Assembly: GCF_032854445.1 (NCBI RefSeq)
Contig: NC_088295.1
Span: 44,627,385 to 44,691,384, forward strand
Source: Liolophura sinensis
Lineage: Eukaryota > Mollusca > Polyplacophora > Chitonida > Chitonidae
DNA: 64,000 nucleotides
Direction: 5' to 3'
Numbering within the stretch: position 1 is the first letter of the stretch; every line of letters begins with the position of its first letter. Shown here one piece after another: positions 1-9,501 of the stretch. The position numbers and the translations under genes were made by a program. The notes under the pieces are model-generated. The model was not told the DNA's origin, did no database searches, and worked only from the letters and a program-made list of their open reading frames with translations.

Positions 1-402
1 TGAAGAGACGTATCCGTCTGGTGACCAATGTTGCGTACACAGAACTGCCCACTGTCTGTCCAGACAAGACTGCCCAGACGCCAGATAAGCAATTTCAAGC
101 TTAAGAACACCGATGTTTAATTCATTCCAACTCTTGGCCAGTTTTGGTCAGCCGAATGATATACGCTACCCTAAATTACATGCTGGATGGTGGATTTTGA
201 TAAACGTTGGTTTACTAGACAGGAAGTAATGCAGAGAACGACTTCCTGCGTTATTTAAAGGTACGCATAAATTTGTCTGAGCTGCCTTATACTGTGGTTG
301 ACAAGGAAAAACAATTCGGTGAGTTCAGTTTTAGCTTAATGCTATACTATATCAGAGATTTATCCAGGGCATTCTTGAACCCAACAAAAAGGTTTGTTTC
401 AG

Positions 403-436
403 ACTTTTGTGTGTATTCGCAAATACACACAAAAGT
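403..436. other. 15-bp perfect inverted repeat (hairpin) at copy-specific segment edge
   Basis: The arms (403-417 and 422-436, beginning acttttgtgtgtatt) are perfectly complementary around a 4-base loop cgca. In the right copy only the left arm exists, and the sequence then jumps to what is 783 here. The hairpin therefore marks one edge of a 360-bp segment present only in the left copy. Confidence 0.6.
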
Positions 437-782
437 GACACTGTCAGCTTTGCAAATCATAAGGGTACCCAACCTATTCAGCTAGACCCATCCCTGTACA
501 TACTAGTATACTGTATAGTGTATGAATGTACAGTATATGAATGAATGGATTTGGCTAAACGTAACTTCGGCAATACTGCAGCGATGTCGTGGTGATATAC
601 GAGTAGACAATGAATCATTGTGGCTGTGTGCTTGTGATAGGCAAAACCAAAGAACCAAACGACCCGGACCCAATTTCACAAAGCGGCGTACCATATTTTT
701 TTATCGTACATTTATCGCACGATATTTTGTACGTCACCACCACCGTAATATTGCCCTTTACGTGCGATATTGTAGAGGTATA
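421..782. other. Left-copy-specific 360-bp segment
   Basis: The segment lies between blocks that are contiguous in the right copy (near 18990). It contains several short open frames on both strands but no recognisable protein, and has repeated words such as atcgtacatttatcgcacgat. It could be a small non-autonomous element inserted here, or ancestral DNA lost from the right copy. Confidence 0.4.
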
Positions 783-1299
783 TCTTTGTGAAAGTGGTCC
801 CTGGTATGGTAACGCAGGGGCCCCACGGCCCGTATTTATCAAAACGTCTGACGAAGTTCAAACACAGTTACAATTACAATGTTCCGGTTTAGAAAGTTTA
901 AAATCTGTACATTGCTTCTTTACTGCAGAACAATGTACTAACCACAGTTTAATTTCTTTCTCGATCCGAGTATTGCTTTTTAAGGACTTGCAGTTTATGA
1001 CTTAAGCCTTGCTTAACAAATACGGGGCCAGTGCAAGAAACTGTGCATTTGAAGAAGCAGAATTTATTATATAGTATGATCGACAACTGCTGACACATTC
1101 GTAAGGTCACGTCTTTTTTCTGTTGTGTATTACACTATTTTCCGGTTATATATGGCAAGCGTGTGTTATATATCTCTAAACACACATTGAAGGGAGTCTG
1201 TGTTATACCCGAATTAGCGATGTATATTACAGGTGCATGTGTAATGTACGTGTAATGTACCTCCTTGTTGCAGGACGGATTTCCACCTTTCTTTTATCT

Positions 1300-1456
1300 A
1301 GTGCTGCTTCACTTAGACGACCAACCGAAGGCAAGTAAGCAGCCCCGCCCGAGCCTTTATACTGCTACGGGTCAACCAGTCGTTGCACTATCCTCTTCAT
1401 GCTGAACCAAGCGAGGAAGTTACAACTTCCTCTTTTAAAGTCTTAGGTGTGACTCG
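1300..1456 (-). mobile_element. SINE-like repeat fragment (family shared with 9908-10072)
   Basis: This 155-bp segment is about 85-90% similar to 9908-10072. Shared words include gaaggcaagtaagc, ggtcaaccagtcgttgcact and aacttcctcttttaa. It lacks the tRNA-like head seen in the other copy and is absent from the equivalent part of the right duplicate. Confidence 0.5.
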
Positions 1457-2092
1457 ATAAATATAAATCATAACATGAACAAATCTTTTGGTGACAAACA
1501 ACGCTCTGCCAACTGTGCTATCCAGGCCGGATTAGTTTTATAATTCAGCTACATATTACAAGTGGCATGACAAGTTGATGACAGACGACTATAACTAGGC
1601 TGCCAAGCAGTATTCACGTATGATTTCGGTGTAGTGGCCACGTGTTACGTATTAGCATATCTTTACAATAATCCATTCTAATTTATGTTATAACACTTAT
1701 TTAGTACAACATTACCAAGATCTTTACTCACGCCAAAGTATGTTTGCAAAAAACAAAATAATAATCACAGGGATTCGAACTCTTTCTGTAAGTGCTTCCG
1801 TCTTGTTCTCCACATTGACCTGGTTTATTCGTTGTACCATGAAGGATACCTTACCGACTTTGGCAGAAGTATGGATTTTAAACTTGGCAAAATATAACAA
1901 AAATGATCACATTTTAAAGGTAACGTTTTGCATATGAAGACAAACGTTAACTAAAACAAAACTTTGACAGCACTCACAAATACATACGCGAAAGTTCCAG
2001 TAAAAATATTTTTCTGATTAATCTTCATACAGTAAATTAAAAACAGTGCCGTAATTGAGCTAAAATTGACATTTATGATGGGGAGTGCATTA

Positions 2093-2315
2093 TGGGCAGA
2101 TTACTATTAAGCAATCATCTCTTCAATGGTCATGTAATATTCATGGGCGCTTCGATCAAGTCTTATACTTCTCATCTGAAAATTTACAGAATTGTACTGG
2201 CTTTTGAAATCGGCACTTTCTTAATCTGGGGCCGATTTCCCGCCTTACTGTACCAGGTCCTTTGTAATATGCAAATTGTCCACTTTAAAGTGTTAGACAT
2301 CTTCTGACTGAAGAT
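2093..2315. repeat. 223-bp block identical in both duplicate copies
   Basis: Positions 2093-2315 show no mismatch to the block near 20141-20363 when read base by base, while the flanks differ every 10-40 bases. A 71-codon open frame is shared, but it is identical only because the DNA is. I see no domain in it. See findings. Confidence 0.6.
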
Positions 2316-4050
2316 TGAACCCCAAAGTACCCGTTACAAGGGAATCACTCTAAGCACTCCGCCAACGTAATGCGTTTCATTTTGGTCATTTTACTTCCAA
2401 GGCACGGTTTAAATTTTACCTTTAATGTGACAACTGCGACTAGATTTGTACTGGTGCTTGTCTTTGTCCAGCCAACTTGAAATTTTTGTCCCAGTAATCA
2501 GTTTCGCCCAACATCGTATATTTGCCATGGTACACACGAAAATATTCTCATTTCCGCCATTTCTGAGGATATATTCAATATATTTCTCTGATAGGACCAG
2601 AGCCAGGATGAAAACCCATGACCATCCACAGGTTGCAAGTATTTTTTATATATATTAATTGATATTAACGCTGTCGTAGGTGATAGGTATCTAATAAACC
2701 TTCTCGCTTAAAGTCCTATCCCAACCACAGAGAGCTGGCTGGCACGTAGCCACCTTAAAATCTTCATTGAAATAGACAAGAAAAAGGCAGAAACCTTCTG
2801 GACAAAATAAAACATTTTATTTTAGTTTTTTCTTGATGATGATGTCTATTGACATAAAACTCTAGTAAGTAACACTCAGACGTGAACAGGTGGTGAAGCA
2901 GTAGAAAAAATACTATAAAAGACAAAAAGCAAAAGCACAACAGCATACTCTTTCACCTGTTACATCATACAAGTAACATAGGATGTAGTGTGCAATCCTC
3001 TTATGTAACAATCTAGGCACAACTCTGCCTGAGCGAGCACATGCACTACAGTACTTGCTGGCGAAACAACAACTTCTATTTACACTTCTAACAAACTGTA
3101 CAATACTTACAAAGGGTTAGCAAGATTATGAAGGTGAGAGGGATGAAACTGAACATAGACATCAGTAATATATACACATACAGACTGAGAAATAGTTGAC
3201 AGTGGTCTAACCCTGGACTGAGATGCCCAATATTATTATTATTATCAATATCATAGACAGAAAATGAGACATGGAACACATAAAGGTATGTATGAACAGC
3301 TTATAACCCATTATTACGACAAACGACAAAAACACAACCTTGTCTAATGCCAACGTCAATTTTTGAACTATTTTTAAGCCAATAACAAATTATATGGCTA
3401 ATGCAATTTTACACATTATTTCCACACTTTAGAAAAACACTGGCATATATCAGACTTGTTTAATGTTTGACAAAACTGAATTTTACTCTACATCGATTTC
3501 AATTCTTTTACCATTAAAAAATTTTGAAGCCTCTATGCTTTACTAAAGTCAACATTAACTTCGCCCTTCTTTGAAAACTACACACCGAAACTATCAACTC
3601 TTCATTTTAGACAAAACTGAAGTTCTACACACAAATTACACTCAGCTAAAAATCAGTATATGTTAATGGATTACAACAGATGAACAACAAAAACTACTGT
3701 ATTAAAAGTAAGAAATAGTTTCTCATTTCTACATTACATAACACCATGCATGTTTTTATTTCATTTTCTATTTTTCACAGAAAATATGGGAACATGTGTC
3801 AGTGTTTCCTTAGTAATTTAGCTTCATGTTTTTAAACCTCAGCTTAGAATGCCAAATCCAAACTCTATTTTTCTTTTCGTAACTTTAATGTAAAATGAAG
3901 GATGCAATTAGCACATCATTTCATTTTTTGTGTAAAAGGCTTCAAAATCTACTAACACAAAAACATCATGAAAGATTTTTTTCCCATCAGATTGGCATTA
4001 AAACCAGTTCTGATGACTTTGCATTGAGTCAGAAATGTATGCTAGCCTAC

Positions 4051-4259
4051 CAGGTTGTCCTCTTCTCCCTCACTGGTTGTCTCCTTAATGGTGGGGTTGT
4101 TCTTGATCGGGGCGGGGCCACACCCTATGTGTCAAAACCCATATCCTCTGGGCGGAGCCTAAGGAGTGATGGCCAATCACGGTTGCTGTTATTACTCCAT
4201 GGATATGTCTCAATCACCCAATCAGCAGGGTCCTCCCATGGAGCTCTCTTGCCATACAT
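4051..4259 (-). pseudogene. NAV exon 15 copy with stop and frameshift
   Basis: The splice sites (gattcag acceptor, gtaggc donor) survive and the first 43 codons still read, with W-E-D-P and LRPED kept. A CAG codon of the intact copy is TAG here (4125-4127). A few bases later one base is missing near 4110 (gatcgggg against gatctgggg). Confidence 0.92.
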
Positions 4260-4629
4260 CTGAATCACGAGGCCAGAATATACATAAAAACTCCTGAACA
4301 TGAATAATATTGCAATAATTCCACCAACTGAAGAAAAAGAAACATTCTGTCATTATCTGGCAAGGCGGTGCGATGAAATTTGTGATAAGACAAGATTCAA
4401 GGATGCAAGAAATCAAAGTAGCCTTTGTTCTTCAGTAACTTGTATGTTTTGCCACCAAATGTAACTTTTATTGTGCTTCAGGCCTTGGTCTCACTCATCA
4501 TTTGCTGTTGCAATTTGCTATATAAGCATTCTGTTCTTTGTGCATATAGTGTTCATCTTACCACTTATACCCGCCTTCAAAGTAATTTTGTCATTTTAGA
4601 GAAAATGATACAAGGGAGATAACTCCTAC

Positions 4630-4748
4630 CTGTAGTCCTTCCCTCACAGCCTCCAGGAGGCATGGTATAATACTGTAATTCCATAGGTCAGTAAACCAAA
4701 CCTGGGAGCCTGCTATGTCCATGGGACAGTATAAGAACAGGCGTGGTC
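4630..4748 (-). pseudogene. NAV exon 14 copy, open
   Basis: It has the same length (119 nt), splice sites and phase as 26361-26479. Three base changes give LSCP to LYCP and IIPY to IIPC. These alter otherwise conserved residues, consistent with relaxed constraint. Confidence 0.9.
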
Positions 4749-5202
4749 CTGTAATACAACAACAAATGTTGTTATTTGTCCATCTTGATCCAAATGACTA
4801 AACCTTGAATTTGCGCCACATTATTCTGCATTGTTATGAGAACATACCAACTGCCTGTCAAGTGTCTGAACATCTGACTAGGAGAAAAATATCCAATAAT
4901 AAATTTTTGCACAGTTTCATGTCAACTTCTGGCACAGTTAAGACGATACACTAAAAAAGTGACATTCTTCGTCCAAAACACTGCAGTCACATCGGTATTA
5001 ATATTTTTTCTATAAATATGATCATTTACTTTTTGTGTACAGTAAATGCTGACTGCTCTTAATATCATAAAATGATAGCTACACTATGATGCATAAAAGA
5101 AAAGATTTCCATTTTTGGTATTCTGGCAAGCTGAGTGACAGATTTCCCTGTTATCATTATTATTGCTACCTGAAAACAAACATAAAGCCAACTGTGTCTT
5201 AC

Positions 5203-5374
5203 CTGAGTACGAGGTGCTCTGACAGTTTCTGGGCCAGATATGTTTTTCCTGTACCACTAGGCCCACACAGAATGATCCGTCTGTGCTCCAGTAACAGTGA
5301 TGCATATCTCTGCACAATGCTCTTACGGATGAGGGTCTCAAAGGCCAGGGAATCCACACTATTCTGATGGGTGC
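5203..5374 (-). pseudogene. NAV exon 11 copy with intact Walker A
   Basis: It is 172 nt, as in 28701-28872, and the P-loop GPSGTGKT is unchanged. LIPKS has become LIRKS and QRYVS has become QRYAS. The intron just upstream carries a CAA-type microsatellite (5384-5403) longer than in the intact copy. Confidence 0.9.
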
Positions 5375-5836
5375 CTGGATGGTCAACAACAACAACAACA
5401 ACAATCATGTGAGCAAAAGAAATAAATATGAATGAAAACAACACAGTTACAGGTATATTCCACATTTTGGCTTTAAACCTTTCTTTAAGTGAAAATTTGC
5501 CTTTTCAACAGATCAAAGGCAATACCAATGTCCAAGTTTGTGCTCACCTTTCAAGCATATTCCTATTTGCATTGTATCTCCAACAAGGTACCCTACAGGT
5601 AACAATACTGGGGTCTCTGCATCTGCAAAATTAAGAGCAAACAAAGCTAAATTTCATGAAAAACTGTTTATTTCATTATTTGCTTATTTGATTGGAGTTT
5701 TACCCTGCACTCAAGAATAATGGGTGATCGTATTATTCAATACTTCCAAATATCCTATATTCCTTTAAAACTGAAGACATAAACTATGTCTAACGAGTCA
5801 CTGTTCAACAGTCAACTGTAGCAATGACCTACGTAC

Positions 5837-5917
5837 CTTTAGTGCATGTTATCTCCCCCACATGGTAACTGTACACACTTTCAGCATTCAGCCCCAGGTT
5901 TGTCACAGGGTCCACCC
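5837..5917 (-). pseudogene. NAV exon 10 copy, 5' truncated
   Basis: The 3' part from about DPVTNLGL to the gtacgt donor is kept. The EYVLRV end, the polypyrimidine tract and the acceptor AG are replaced by unrelated bases (after 5917). It cannot be spliced as in the intact gene. Confidence 0.88.
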
Positions 5918-6958
5918 AAGGTCCAACATAAGAAACAAATCAATTAGGTAAAAAAAAACTCTATCATAGTGAACACAGAAACATGTAATAGTCAACAAGT
6001 GAAGAAAATATGCACACATACATGTGCACCACTATTTAAGTAAGTGCACACTTTAATTTCTAAAACAACTTTCTGAAAATTTTATCTCTGGTCCAGGTAA
6101 GATACCATTTCAAATTTGGTCTAAAGATCCTCACGTGTAGGCCAAAATGCCTCAATGAGATTCATAGCATATTTAATTTTTCCAAATTAATAGACGATAC
6201 AACACACATATACCATATTTATATCAGAAATCTTTCAGAATATCTAGCATTTTTCTTCATTTTTAACAAAGGAAATTAATGCTTGCTTTCACCATCTTTT
6301 AAGAATTACTATTCAAGATATCACAGACTAAAAGTACACAACCCATGCAATGATTGTTCTTTTTCCATAGGTGCACTCACAAGGTGATATAGGAAAATGC
6401 TATACGCACAAGTAACCAAACACTCCAGAACCTTAGCTTTTCTCCTTTGACACTTATGGGAACATATTTACATAAATAAACAGTAGTTGTATATCAGGCT
6501 TTTCGCAGGCTTGAAAAAACCATTGACACAGCAAATGTAGCATACAGGTTTAAGACAGTTACAACTTAGACACCTATTGCATAACAGTAACTGTTTTCTC
6601 ACGACATAACTTAGAGGGAAAGTAAACTCGAGATAACATATCAGTTTGCGGACCCGACAGATATGGGGTAAAACAAACACTTGAAAATGACTGCTTCTTT
6701 TATACTTGTTTACTCAAGATTCAGCTTTTCAGTAAGGTCAAAAATGTTAACAGAATTTATATATAACCAAATTGCCCTTCATGAAAGCAGTTTAGCTGCA
6801 TCATAATAGTTTGGCAAAAAAAAAAAAAAAAACAAATTGGTGAAAAAGTCATTCAGAGATTTTTTTTTTGTTTTTCGTGCAAGCTGTCCAAACGTTGTGG
6901 TGTTGCAATGACAATAAGACATAATTTCTAATCAAACTGTGTTACTGAAAGAACTTAC

Positions 6959-6991
6959 CTTAAATATTTTCCGCACAATGCTGTCCAAGAT
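6959..6991 (-). pseudogene. NAV exon 9 tail at duplication junction
   Basis: Thirty-three bases matching the last 11 codons of exon 9 and its gtaagt donor are present. Homology ends abruptly at about 6991, where retroelement-like sequence begins. Confidence 0.88.
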
Positions 6992-7035
6992 ACTTAATTT
7001 TCCGGATGGCCGGACGAAGATCACGATGACCTGAG

Positions 7036-7165
7036 ACCAGACCGCGGCCAGGCCAATTGGAGGCCAGACCGCGACAGTGCCAGCTGGAGTTTAGACCGCG
7101 GCTGAGACGATTGGAGACCAGACCACATCCTGGCCGATTGGAGACTAGACCGCGGCCTGGTCGGA
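7036..7165 (+). repeat. 27-bp tandem repeat, about 5 copies
   Basis: The unit resembles accagaccgcggccaggcca plus attggag. It keeps a multiple-of-three period, giving Arg/Pro-rich 9-residue units (such as RPRPGQLEA) on the plus strand and another 9-residue series on the minus strand. It lies directly before the gag-like open stretch and right after the duplication junction. Confidence 0.75.
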
Positions 7166-7167
7166 GA

Positions 7168-7872
7168 TGATGCCGTGACCGAGTTAGTGAGAATCGTGTC
7201 GGCCCTCGCTGAGGCAACTAAAAACCTTCAGCTGCAAATAACAACTTATATCGAGTCTAACCGAGGAGGTGTTATCAGGCCGTTTCAACTACCCGTACTC
7301 GACAGGTGCTGCGCAGGGGGACCGGAGTTATTCTGTCCACGAAGGTCCGCCTATCGCCTGCACTACTGAAGAGATCCATGGGGCCGCGGCCTTTCCAGAG
7401 GCCGTATGTGACACCACCTAGGGACGATGGTACTGTCCCGTGGAGAGAGCACACAGTCTACTTCGACCAAAGTGCAGCTTTACATGGTTGGAATGCTCAG
7501 CAGAAAGGACAACACCTAGCTGTCTCCCTCAGAGGCACAGCTCAACAGGTTCTTATAAATTAAAGGTCCGAACCCGGAGCAAAAAGCTACCTGAGTCTTG
7601 TACAGTTTCTGGAGAAGAGTTTTGCGCCACTAAATCAAATGGACCTGTATAAATCACAGTTTAAAATTCGGTTCAGACAAAGAGAAGAACCACTGCCTGA
7701 GCTGGCAAAGGCGCTCATTGGGCTCACCGAAATGGCATACCCGGATGCTTATGAACAACTTCACGACACTCTGGCTAAAGACCAGTTCTTAGTCAGCACA
7801 ACGCCGACGCCTTCGACAAACAGTAAGAGCCGCAACTGGGGAGGGGAGTGTAGAACAAGAACCGGCTACTGA
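7168..7872 (+). pseudogene. Retrotransposon gag (capsid-like), frame-broken
   Basis: Blocks in different frames include DDAVTELVRIVSALAEATKN, then PWREHTVYFDQSAALHGW with LRGTAQQVL, then FRQREEPLPELAKALIGLTE with AYPDAYEQLHDTLAKDQF. These resemble the capsid region of metazoan Gypsy gags (the AYPDA and KDQF words are typical). A stop at about 7561-7563 and shifts between blocks show it is dead. Confidence 0.75.
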
Positions 7873-7990
7873 TGATGAGGCCACTGGAGCTAAACGACCT
7901 AGTGAGATAATAGACGTTGTCCAGGAGATCCTAAAAGAGACACCTATCCTTCCCCGACCGAAGTGTAGGCAAAATAGAAAGAAGATTGGC

Positions 7991-8032
7991 TGCTGGACCT
8001 GCGGTAACCAGGGACACTGGTTTCGAGATTGT
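7991..8032 (+). pseudogene. Retroviral-type CCHC zinc knuckle
   Basis: The segment reads CWTCGNQGHWFRDC, a C-x2-C-x4-H-x4-C knuckle with all four ligands present. It is followed by basic residues. It sits between the gag and protease parts, as in Gypsy elements. Confidence 0.85.
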
Positions 8033-8137
8033 TCTCGGGAGAGAAGGGCTGGCACATCAAGTTCCAAACCACAACCGCTACCGGGAGCGCGACCTTCCGA
8101 AGCTGAACTGTACCTTAGATGTAGCGTCGGGCCAAAA

Positions 8138-8671
8138 CGGATAGATTGTTGCCTGGAAACGAGAGCCTCGGTGTCGTTGTTGAATAAGAAGGTTTACGAC
8201 AGTCTAGCAGAAAATGCGAAGCCTGTTCTGAAGGACAACGAGGTTAGGTCCATTACTATAGCAGATGGCTCGAGTATATCTTTAATAGGCACGGGGGACT
8301 TCAACTTGACGATTCATGGCCACGCGGTGAAGCAAAGAATGATTGTGGCTGAACTTTCCTTGGATGCCATTTTGGGGTATGACTTCCTGGCAAAGAAGCA
8401 CTGTTTGATCGATTCCGTATTTCATCGACTGAAGATGGGTGGTGGATGGATCTCTTGGAAGATAGTCGGATCATTTGCAAGTTACCGTGTTGTCACCGCT
8501 GACACCTTTACCATTCCAGCCGGAAATGAGATTGAGACAAATGCAAAGGTTCGCCATGTTATCGGAGGAGAGGTTGGCATAGCGGAAGCGGAGCCACCGT
8601 TCAGTGAAAAGACGGGGACTTGCCTTCGTATCCAGGGTTACATCCAGCGGAGAAGTTGTGCGCCACCTTAA
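8138..8671 (+). pseudogene. Retropepsin-like protease domain with damaged active site
   Basis: IDCCLETRASVSLLNKKVYD corresponds to the retropepsin start, where D-T/S-G-A is expected. Here the motif is E-T-R-A (8156-8167), so the catalytic Asp and the Gly are both lost. Downstream, ITIADGSSISLIGTG and the DAILGYDFL motif near the C-terminal end fit the fold. An open stretch continues to 8671 without a recognised domain. Confidence 0.75.
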
Positions 8672-8943
8672 TCCTTCAACCGAACCGGCTATGGTGCATG
8701 CGGGAACCATTTGTGGCGTGCTATCGACGATCGATCCTAAAGAAGGAATTACAAATATAAAAGAAGTTCAGCATGTGAAGAAGAGCGGAACTGCCTGTCC
8801 ACGCCATCTGAAGAGTATGGTGGCGACGATGATGACCTGGGTCATACGACACTGGTGCAGCACCACATCAAAACTAGGAACTCACCACCTGTACGCATTC
8901 CCACTAGACGACCACCAATCCATGCCCGGGATGAATTTGATTG

Positions 8944-9050
8944 AGAGGTTGAAGAAATGCTCATGGTTGGGGTGGTCGAGCCTGCGACCGGGCCTTGGTC
9001 GGCGCCAGCTGTTCTTGTTAAGAAGAAGGACGGGAAGTTCAGGAGAGTGA
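8944..9050 (+). pseudogene. Reverse transcriptase N-terminal scrap
   Basis: EVEEMLMVGVVEPATGPWSA and PAVLVKKKDGKFRR match the lead-in of Gypsy RTs (GVVEPSxSPWxSPxVLVKKKDG). A TGA precedes EVEEM in frame. The similarity ends where the VDYRxLN block should follow. Confidence 0.8.
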
Positions 9051-9310
9051 TGCTCTCACAGGAGCAGGCTGGTGGACACTTTAACACCTCGTCAACACAC
9101 ACATTTTCTCTCAGATATCAATCCATAAACAGCTACGTGTACACAAGTAGGGAATCCCAAGGAACAGTCCATCGACATACATCATCTGATTTGGTTAGAA
9201 TGATAGTATATTGGGTAAACTGAGACTTCACACTTCCATGTAATTAGCCATGTGCTTGGTACACAGAGATTTCTTTATCAGTAACAAACCGTGTACTATA
9301 ACTCGACTTA

Positions 9311-9437
9311 CAGTGGGACGGCCACCAACCGCATTTAACTGACACTGTGCCATCTCAAGATGGTCGGAAAAGATCAGCTGAGGCGTAGTTTGAGATAATT
9401 TTCCGAAAAGTCGAATTTGAAGTTTCACTGGCTCCAT
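9311..9437 (-). other. Unassigned open block with good start context and a gtaagt donor
   Basis: On the minus strand, aaatATGGag opens a frame beginning MEPVKLQIRLFGKLSQ and ending VGGRPT just before a consensus gtaagt donor. It looks like a first coding exon, but I found no partner exon and recognise no family. It is directly preceded by a TATATAA-like run and the inverted repeat at 9452-9470. It could be chance. Confidence 0.25.
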
Positions 9438-9451
9438 ATTTATATATCAAA

Positions 9452-9470
9452 AGGTCACGAGCCGTGACCT
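9452..9470. promoter_or_regulatory. Inverted repeat of AGGTCACG
   Basis: Arms aggtcacg and cgtgacct are separated by agc. This gives two AGGTCA nuclear-receptor half-sites in inverted orientation with a 7-base spacer. It lies about 15 bp upstream of the ATG of the open block at 9311-9437. Binding is only inferred. Confidence 0.3.
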
Positions 9471-9501
9471 AGCAGTTAACCAATCAAAATCATTCACTTT
9501 A

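Larger units (their letters stand above)
1..6991. repeat. Segmental duplication, left (decayed) copy
   Basis: By eye this matches 18571-30592 in the same orientation at roughly 95%. Blocks: 1-420 to 18571-18990; 783-1240 to about 18996-19440; 1545-3320 to about 19588-21405; 3320-4795 to about 24985-26530; 4796-6991 to about 28291-30592. Copy-specific DNA includes 421-782 and about 1241-1545. Two large deletions relative to the right copy remove coding exons. The left edge is outside the window. The right edge falls inside NAV exon 9 homology. Confidence 0.93.
4051..6991 (-). pseudogene. NAV 3'-end pseudogene (exons 15, 14, 11, part of 10, part of 9)
   Basis: Remnants run, in minus order, exon 9 tail 6991-6959, exon 10 part 5917-5837, exon 11 5374-5203, exon 14 4748-4630 and exon 15 4259-4051. 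Exons 12 and 13 (Walker B and sensor-1) and terminal exon 16 are missing through deletions. Exon 10 lacks its 5' part and acceptor. Exon 15 has TAG at 4125-4127 and is 209 instead of 210 nt. Exons 11 and 14 remain open with good splice sites. It cannot make a complete AAA+ domain. Confidence 0.92.
6992..9050 (+). mobile_element. Decayed Ty3/Gypsy-like LTR retrotransposon fragment (gag-PR-start of RT)
   Basis: In plus orientation and across several frames it shows a 9-residue repeat region, a capsid-like gag, a CCHC zinc knuckle, a retropepsin-like protease and the first residues of reverse transcriptase. The frame is broken by stops (for example after QQVLIN near 7563, and in the RT lead near 8942) and by shifts. 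RT stops after VKKKDGKFRR, so the catalytic RT, RNase H and integrase are missing. No LTR or flanking target duplication was found. GC content is clearly higher than in the neighbours. Confidence 0.8.

Noticed and set aside
421-1005. Overlapping open frames of 75-131 codons on both strands
   Set aside because: They span the copy-specific segment and its border. The frames are not kept in the right copy and show no domain.
2092-2307. 71-codon open frame identical at 20140-20355
   Set aside because: The protein identity only reflects perfect DNA identity of the block. No codon-type substitution pattern can be tested and no domain is seen.
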